A stretch of DNA of 13,933 bases, from contig JAGSPR010000180.1 in assembly GCA_018262455.1 (NCBI GenBank), forward strand, positions 1 to 13,933. The letters are read 5' to 3'. The translations under genes and the position numbers were made by a program. Below the pieces are notes generated by a model, which saw only the letters and a program-made list of their open reading frames with translations, searched no databases and had not been told where the DNA came from. The stretch's first letter is position 1, and each line of letters begins with the position of its first letter. Origin of the DNA: Deltaproteobacteria bacterium. Its GTDB lineage: Bacteria; Myxococcota; Polyangia; Haliangiales; Haliangiaceae. Shown here piece after piece: positions 9,252 to 13,933 of this stretch.

Positions 9252-10547
9252 CTACTTCAGCGACTTGATGTACTCGATGAGGCCGTTGATCTCTTTTTCT
9301 TTCAGCTGACCTTCGAAGGGCGGCATCGTCCCCTTCGGGAAGCCAGCCACCGTCTTCGCCGACGGTGTCATCAGTGATTCACGGATGTAGTTCTCATCCA
9401 TCATCACCTCCGAGCCGTCGTCCATCTTGTGCATCTTGCCGTACGCCTTCGCGAACGTCGGACCGATGCGCGCGCTGCCATCGACGGTGTGGCAGGACAC
9501 GCACTTGTTCGCATAGACCATCGCGCCGAGCTTCTCGGGATCGGCGTTGCCGGTGAGGGCCTGCATGTCGGCGAGGTAGCGCGCGTAGTCCGCCTCGGAC
9601 TTGTGGACGACGAGCACCGCGCGGCGCTTGCAGACGCCGGTCTCCTTGTCGAACTCCCGGCACGCCATCTGGGAGTGGTTCGTGCCGCAGAACTCGGCAC
9701 ACGTGAGGCGGTAGGTGCCGGGCTTGGTCGGCAGGAACCACGCGTACGTGTAGCGCCGGGGGATGACGTCCTGCTTGACGCGCATCACCGGTGCGTAGAA
9801 CGAGTGGAGCACGTCCTTCGACGTCATCACGAGCCGGATCGGCATGTTGACCGGGACGTGGAGGTCGGAGTCGTAGGCGCCGTTCGAGTGCGTGAACGTC
9901 CAGTTCCACTTCTCGGCCACGACGCTGATCTCGATCGCCTTGTTCGGCGGCGTCACGACCTTCACGTACGTTCGCCAGCCGTAATAGAACAGGAACACGC
10001 AGATGATCGTCGGGATCACCGTCCACGTGATCTCGAGCGCGTCGTTGTGTCCGGCCGAGGGCTCGGCCTTGTGACCCGGACGATGGCGGTACTTGATGCA
10101 GAAGTAGACGACCGCGATCGTGATCGCGAGGAAGAAGAACACCGACAGCGCGTAGACCGCGTAGAACATCTGGTCGGTCGAGTCGGCCTCGAGGTTGACG
10201 GCCTTGGGCATCCAGAAGTTGCCCTCGTCATCGCGGACCGGCTGGTTCGCGAGGATCTCGTACCAGGGAGTCAGCTTGATCGGAACCGCGGGTGGTTCGG
10301 CAGCGGGAGCCGCCGGTGCGGGTGCGCCCGTCGGGGCGGCCGAACCGGCAGCCGGGGCGACGGCCGAACCGTCGGCCGGGGCGGCGGAACCAGCGGGGGT
10401 GACCGGAGCGGCCGGGGCGGCCGAGCCAGCGGGTACGGCGGCGGGTTGCGCGACTGCATCGGGGAGACCCCAGACTGCAATCGCGACGCCGAGTGCCAGC
10501 AGGCCGGTCACGACAATGAGGGCTGCGTAACGTGCGAAGGAATTCAT
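9252..10547 (-). CDS. coxB: caa3-type cytochrome c oxidase subunit II (CuA plus fused heme c)
   Basis: The protein has 431 residues and accepts electrons from the Act complex or a carrier, passing heme c to CuA to subunit I. In order: a signal peptide or first helix (6-27, possible cut after AVA at 33), an Ala/Pro/Gly/Ser linker (34-89), two membrane helices (about 128-151 and 172-191), the cupredoxin domain, and a C-terminal cytochrome c domain (about 337-431). CuA ligands are H248, C283, E285 (backbone), C287, H291 and M294 in CAEFCGTNHSQM. Heme c binds at CVSCH (349-353), with M408 in KGTMPPF as likely axial ligand. Directly after M294, where the family goes straight into its last strand, is a short extra loop with C296 and C306. 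The ATG at 10547 is preceded by GGGAGG and overlaps the SCO stop by 4 bp. The frame is open further upstream, but only as antisense-like noise inside the SCO gene. Confidence 0.96.
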   Translation of the reverse strand: MNSFARYAALIVVTGLLALGVAIAVWGLPDAVAQPAAVPAGSAAPAAPVTPAGSAAPADGSAVAPAAGSAAPTGAPAPAAPAAEPPAVPIKLTPWYEILANQPVRDDEGNFWMPKAVNLEADSTDQMFYAVYALSVFFFLAITIAVVYFCIKYRHRPGHKAEPSAGHNDALEITWTVIPTIICVFLFYYGWRTYVKVVTPPNKAIEISVVAEKWNWTFTHSNGAYDSDLHVPVNMPIRLVMTSKDVLHSFYAPVMRVKQDVIPRRYTYAWFLPTKPGTYRLTCAEFCGTNHSQMACREFDKETGVCKRRAVLVVHKSEADYARYLADMQALTGNADPEKLGAMVYANKCVSCHTVDGSARIGPTFAKAYGKMHKMDDGSEVMMDENYIRESLMTPSAKTVAGFPKGTMPPFEGQLKEKEINGLIEYIKSLK

Positions 10548-11554
10548 GACACCTCCCCGTGCCGTGGTCGGGGTGATCGCGAGTGACGGCGAAGCAGATG
10601 AAGCACACCAAGTCCCACCAGCAGCAGCACCACGAAGCCGCCAGCCGCCACGCGCAGGGCCATCATGCCGGCGCGCGAATGGTTGTTGGCATCGGGGTCG
10701 TAGTGATAGCAGCGGAGCATGAAGCCGGTAGCGGTCGCAGGCTCGGCGAGGCCGGCCTTGAAGATCGATTCGCGCAGGACAGCCGGCTCGAGCTCGATGC
10801 CGTAGACGTAACGCGTCACGATGCCGGCGCTGCTGAGGAAGATGAACGCGGCCGGGTGTGCCCACTCGGCGCGCTCGGGGATGAACGTGTACTTGAAGCC
10901 GACGACCTCGGCGACGCGCCGGATCTCCTCGGCGTCGCCTGTGAGGTACGTCCAACCCGCCTGCGCGTCGGCGCGCTGGTCCTCGGGGAGCCGATCGATG
11001 TAGCGCGTGCGCATCTTCGTCAGCTTGTCGAGTTTCTCGTTGGGCTCGAGGCTGATCGTGAGGATGCGGTACTGCGCGCCCAGCCGGAACACGACGTCGC
11101 CGGATCTGGGGGCGCCGGCGGCCGCGGCTGCGGCATTGACGGGCGCGGGGCCTGGCTTCGCCGCCCCCGGCATCGCGGCCGTGAGCCCGTTGAGCATCAT
11201 GCTGCACAGCATCGGGCAGTCGGCGTAGTTGAACGTCAGGATCGTCGGCAGATCACCGCGCAGGGCCTCGCCGAGCGTGATCGACTTGCCGTCATGGGTG
11301 CGAAACTTCGCGTCGATCGGCAGCCGCGCACCGAGGTGCTCGTCGACGGTGACGCCGCCCGCCTGGTAGGTCGGCGGGGGCGCGAGGATCTCGTCGGTGC
11401 CGTCGCGTGCGGGCGCCGCGGGCACGGCTGGCTGGCTCGAGGCGCCAGCATTTGCTGCCGCCTCTCCGCCTCGAGCCGGCTGCGCGGTCGCGGTCTCGAA
11501 CGAGGCCACGACGAGCATGCCGGCAACGAGCCCGATGAAGGATCTACCGGCCAT
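10544..11554 (-). CDS. SCO1/SenC-type copper chaperone for CuA assembly
   Basis: The protein has 336 residues. A signal peptide (about 1-24) leads into a thioredoxin-fold SCO domain. The copper-binding motif is CPMLC (C113, C117), and the third ligand is H233 in WAHPAAFIFLS. SCO proteins insert copper into the CuA site of subunit II, matching the position directly before coxB. An alanine/proline-rich insert (about 128-152) lies just after the copper motif, and an Ala/Pro linker (about 25-60) precedes the domain. A hydrophobic stretch near the C-terminus (about 297-321) followed by basic residues would anchor the protein from its C-terminal end, the reverse of mitochondrial SCO. The ATG overlaps the end of the upstream gene by 11 bp, and the TGA overlaps the coxB ATG (10544-10547), so translation is probably coupled. 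Confidence 0.92.
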   Translation of the reverse strand: MAGRSFIGLVAGMLVVASFETATAQPARGGEAAANAGASSQPAVPAAPARDGTDEILAPPPTYQAGGVTVDEHLGARLPIDAKFRTHDGKSITLGEALRGDLPTILTFNYADCPMLCSMMLNGLTAAMPGAAKPGPAPVNAAAAAAGAPRSGDVVFRLGAQYRILTISLEPNEKLDKLTKMRTRYIDRLPEDQRADAQAGWTYLTGDAEEIRRVAEVVGFKYTFIPERAEWAHPAAFIFLSSAGIVTRYVYGIELEPAVLRESIFKAGLAEPATATGFMLRCYHYDPDANNHSRAGMMALRVAAGGFVVLLLVGLGVLHLLRRHSRSPRPRHGEVS

Positions 11555-12098
11555 TGCCTTTCGCTGCAGCGCCGGCCTTCACCGGTGTGGCGGAACCCGA
11601 CCCGGCCGGGGCCACCGCGTCCGAGGTTGCCGGGACGGTCGAGCCCGTATCGCTGGCGGGGCCAGGCGGGATCGGCGCGCTCGGCGGGATCGGCGCGCTC
11701 GGTGCAGGGCCGCCATCCGTGGGAGGCACCAGCACCGTCGGCTTGTCCGAGCGGCCATGGATCGGGACGAGGTTGTCCGGGGCGACCTTGGCGTCCCTGA
11801 CGATCGACTTGATCGCGACGTCGACCGGAATCCGGTAGGTCTGGACCTCGCCGGCTGCCTTGGGCGCGGGGTTCGGGGTGGCCGGCGAGGTGATCATGCC
11901 GGTCTGCTCGGACCGGATGTGGCGCGCCTGGGTGTCCTGGCCGCCGTAGTCGGCCATGGTCTGCACCTCGGAGGTGTCGTTCATATAGAACGCCTGCAGC
12001 GCGACGATCGTGACGTACACGAGCACGGCGCCGCAGATGCCGACGACGACCACGCCGACGGTGTTGAGCTTGTCTGGATTTCGTTTGGGGCCGGACAT
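11544..12098 (-). CDS. Small single-helix membrane protein of the ACIII-caa3 operon, unknown function
   Basis: The protein has 184 residues and I cannot name a family with certainty. One membrane helix (about 13-35) follows a short basic N-terminus, so the rest is probably periplasmic. Residues 36-70 are polar. Then QTYRIPVDVAIKSIV (86-100) resembles the RIPIDRAMxLV motif seen in small proteins encoded beside SCO and Act genes in several phyla; this is from memory and is a weak match. The last 60 residues are a Pro/Ala/Ser/Gly tail with a perfect 18-bp duplication in its DNA. GGAG precedes the ATG, 16 bases after the actF stop, and the end overlaps the SCO gene by 11 bp. The place between actF and SCO suggests an accessory subunit of the Act complex or the Act-oxidase supercomplex, or an assembly factor. 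Confidence 0.75.
   Translation of the reverse strand: MSGPKRNPDKLNTVGVVVVGICGAVLVYVTIVALQAFYMNDTSEVQTMADYGGQDTQARHIRSEQTGMITSPATPNPAPKAAGEVQTYRIPVDVAIKSIVRDAKVAPDNLVPIHGRSDKPTVLVPPTDGGPAPSAPIPPSAPIPPGPASDTGSTVPATSDAVAPAGSGSATPVKAGAAAKGNGR
11665..11700. repeat. Perfect 18-bp tandem duplication in a coding tail
   Basis: GGCGGGATCGGCGCGCTC is present twice in direct succession (11665-11682 and 11683-11700). On the minus strand it encodes the repeated APIPPS/APIPPG peptide in the proline-rich tail of the small membrane protein. It keeps the frame, as expected of slippage in a flexible linker. Confidence 0.85.
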
Positions 12099-12114
12099 TG
12101 CGATTTCTCCGTCC

Positions 12115-13431
12115 TTACATGGTCTCGTGAGCGAGCGACAACCCGAGCGTCGGATCCTTCACCGGGATCAGATTGCCCTTGAGGTTGCGTCCGATCCCGA
12201 CGAGCAGAAGCCCGATGAGGCCAAACCACACGGTGACATCCACCGCGGCGAACCCGACGTGGTGATAGGCGACGTTGCCCATCAGCGGGCCGGCGTTGAG
12301 GGTCTGCGCGCCGTTCGACACTTCGAGCCAGTCGTAGCTGGGCATCACGTTCCAGTACAGATCGAGCCAGTGGAAGACGAGCTGCCACACGGCGAAGAAC
12401 ACGAGGGACGGCACGATTCGCTTGGTCCAGCGCGACATCAGGAACACGAACGGGAACGCCCAGAACCCGACGAGCATCGCGATGCTCACCCACTGCCACT
12501 CGCCGAACAGCCGGTACTTGTACCAGACCGTCTCCTCCGGCATGTTGCCGTACCACTGGAGCATGAACTGCGAGAACGCGGTGTAGGCCCAGAAGAACGT
12601 GAACGCGAACATCCACTTGCCGATGTCGTGGTAGTGGTCCGCGTTGACCGAGCGGGTCAGCCGACCGGTGCGCTGGATACCGAGGACGAGCAGCGCGAGC
12701 GTGGCGAAGCCGCCGACGCAGGCGCTCCCCCAGAAGTTCACGCCGTAGATCGTCGAGTACCACTTCGGCGACATCGACATCAGGATGTCGAAGGCCACCA
12801 TGCAGGTCGCGACGGCGTACAGGATCATCGCCGGACCGGACACGATGCGCAGCTTCTCGGAGATCTTGGGATCGCCGGACTCGTCCTGCTCGCGTGACTT
12901 CTTCGCGAAGTACTGCGCCATGCCGATGAACATCACGGCGTAGATCACGTAGCGCACCGCGAAGAACCCCGGCGACAGCCACCCGAGCTTGTGGAGCAGG
13001 TGGTGGTTGAGGCCAGGGTCCGCGGCGTCGGGGTGGTTCCAGTAGTAGAGGTCCTGGTACCCGGCGAGCAGCGGGATGATGAACCCGAGTCCCGCGATGA
13101 ACACGATCGGGAACGCGCAGCTCACCGCCTCGGCGATCCGTCGCACCACCGTGGACCACCGACCTCGCGCGAGGTGGTGGAGCATGACGAGGAACAGCGC
13201 GCCGACGCAGATGCTGAAGATGAAGGCCCAGCCGATCACGTAGGCGTGAAGGAACCGGGCCCACTTGCTGACGTGCCCGCTGTTGGTGTCGGCACTGCCG
13301 AGCACGGTCAGCACGACCGAGACGCCCAGGAACAGGACGGCGATGCCGAGTCCGGCCTTCGACAGGCTCGATCCGAGCTTGCCCGCCTTGACCTTCTCGT
13401 CGGGGTGAAGGGACTTGATGACGGCGCTCAT
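12115..13431 (-). CDS. actF: Alternative complex III membrane subunit ActF
   Basis: The protein has 438 residues and about ten membrane helices (roughly 28-47, 63-84, 103-123, 158-176, 197-216, 228-250, 274-293, 315-332, 341-362 and 396-414). It fits the second NrfD-like subunit of alternative complex III, the quinol:cytochrome c (or oxidase) oxidoreductase that replaces the bc1 complex. Recognisable pieces are the WARFLHAYVIGWAFIFSICVG start (57 onward), YYWNHPDA (129-136), MAFDILMSMSPKWYSTIYG (211-230, here with V at 212), and WMFAFTFFWAYTAFSQFMLQWYGNMPEET in the second half, which is typical of ActF rather than ActC. It carries no cofactor itself. The ATG overlaps the actE stop by 4 bp (13428-13431). 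The call also rests on the upstream neighbour and on the caa3 genes downstream. Confidence 0.92.
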   Translation of the reverse strand: MSAVIKSLHPDEKVKAGKLGSSLSKAGLGIAVLFLGVSVVLTVLGSADTNSGHVSKWARFLHAYVIGWAFIFSICVGALFLVMLHHLARGRWSTVVRRIAEAVSCAFPIVFIAGLGFIIPLLAGYQDLYYWNHPDAADPGLNHHLLHKLGWLSPGFFAVRYVIYAVMFIGMAQYFAKKSREQDESGDPKISEKLRIVSGPAMILYAVATCMVAFDILMSMSPKWYSTIYGVNFWGSACVGGFATLALLVLGIQRTGRLTRSVNADHYHDIGKWMFAFTFFWAYTAFSQFMLQWYGNMPEETVWYKYRLFGEWQWVSIAMLVGFWAFPFVFLMSRWTKRIVPSLVFFAVWQLVFHWLDLYWNVMPSYDWLEVSNGAQTLNAGPLMGNVAYHHVGFAAVDVTVWFGLIGLLLVGIGRNLKGNLIPVKDPTLGLSLAHETM

Positions 13432-13933
13432 GGGGCTACTCCTGTGGCTCCGCTGCCGGTCGTTGCTGCGCTTCCGGCACTACCGGCTGCTCCACCCGCG
13501 GGTGGGGTTGCTCCACCGGCGGGAGCCGGCGTGGGTGCTTGCACCGCGGGCATGTTCTCTCGCTGCTCGGTCGGGACCTCGTCGAACGCGGCATTCGACG
13601 CCCGCTGGAGCGCGCGGATGTAGAGCACGATCGCCCAGCGATCGGCATGCGGAAGCTGAGCGGCGTAGCCCTTCATCGTGGCGTAGCCGTTCGAGATGGT
13701 GTTGAACAGCTGGCCGTTCGGCATCTTGATGACGTGGCCGCCGGCCTCCCACGGAGGGGCGACCAGGTTCCGCGCGGCCCACGCACCACCGCTCGCGGCG
13801 ACGCGCTGCGGGATCGCGCCGTTGCCGCGACCATCGAAGCCGTGGCACGGCGAGCAGTAGATGTTGAAGCGGTTCTGCCCGCGCTTGACGAGCTGCTCGG
13901 TGACTTCGAGCTGCTTGGGGAAGCTCTGCGTCC
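13428..13933 (-). CDS. actE: Alternative complex III monoheme cytochrome c ActE (5' end outside window)
   Basis: Only the last 167 codons are present; the gene begins beyond the right edge. The visible part starts in the typical ActE lead-in (QLVKRGQNRFNIYC) and contains the heme-binding CSPCH (about 13846-13860) followed by GFDGRGNG. After MPNGQLFNTISNGY comes TMKGYAAQLPHADRWAIVLYIRALQ, in which the methionine is the likely axial ligand and the RWAIVxYIRALQ helix is the family's hallmark. The last 40 or so residues are an Ala/Pro/Gly/Ser tail. ActE is a periplasmic, usually lipid-anchored cytochrome that carries electrons from the pentaheme ActA towards the oxidase. The lipobox would be outside this window. 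Its TGA overlaps the actF ATG. Confidence 0.92.
   Translation of the reverse strand, partial: TQSFPKQLEVTEQLVKRGQNRFNIYCSPCHGFDGRGNGAIPQRVAASGGAWAARNLVAPPWEAGGHVIKMPNGQLFNTISNGYATMKGYAAQLPHADRWAIVLYIRALQRASNAAFDEVPTEQRENMPAVQAPTPAPAGGATPPAGGAAGSAGSAATTGSGATGVAP

Noticed and set aside
10548..11207. Upstream extension of the coxB reading frame
   Set aside because: The extension lies inside the SCO gene in another frame and is arginine-rich noise. The signal-type N-terminus and strong GGGAGG support the start at 10547.

Overview
The window is very GC-rich, gene-dense bacterial chromosomal DNA. The pairing of an alternative complex III (ActE, ActF) with a caa3-type oxidase, the Ala/Pro-rich linkers and the many lipoprotein or secreted proteins suggest a deltaproteobacterium or myxobacterium (Myxococcota). 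That assignment is inference from gene content and style; there is no rRNA or marker gene here to prove it.

Right two thirds (about 5583-13933, all minus strand): one long, tightly packed respiratory operon, entered from the right edge. In transcription order it holds ActE (monoheme cytochrome c, start outside the window), ActF (quinone-side membrane subunit), a small membrane-anchored protein of unknown function, a SCO copper chaperone, then CoxB (CuA plus fused heme c), CoxA (A2-type heme-copper oxidase subunit I), CoxC (subunit III) and CoxD (subunit IV). Several neighbours overlap by 4 bp (ATGA or GTGA). Together they would oxidise quinol through the Act complex, pass electrons through heme c and CuA, and reduce oxygen to water while pumping protons. 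The other Act genes (A-D) are expected just beyond the right edge.

The main surprise is CoxC. It is 491 residues long, because about 270 residues carrying 12 cysteines are inserted into the periplasmic loop between its third and fourth membrane helices. CoxB also carries a short two-cysteine insertion right after its CuA site, on the same face of the complex.

Left third (1-5578): a YdcF/DUF218-family protein (minus), a small secreted beta-barrel-like protein (plus), then a two-gene minus-strand operon of a ten-helix membrane protein of unknown function followed by an M28 metallopeptidase lipoprotein. The peptidase appears to have lost, by a clean in-frame deletion, the C-terminal segment that carries its last zinc-binding histidine. 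A cell-wall N-acetylmuramoyl-L-alanine amidase (plus) diverges from this pair and runs convergently into coxD, with 4 bp between the two stop codons.

No rRNA, tRNA, CRISPR array, insertion sequence or phage gene was seen. Bases 1-240 hold no gene that I can recognise.
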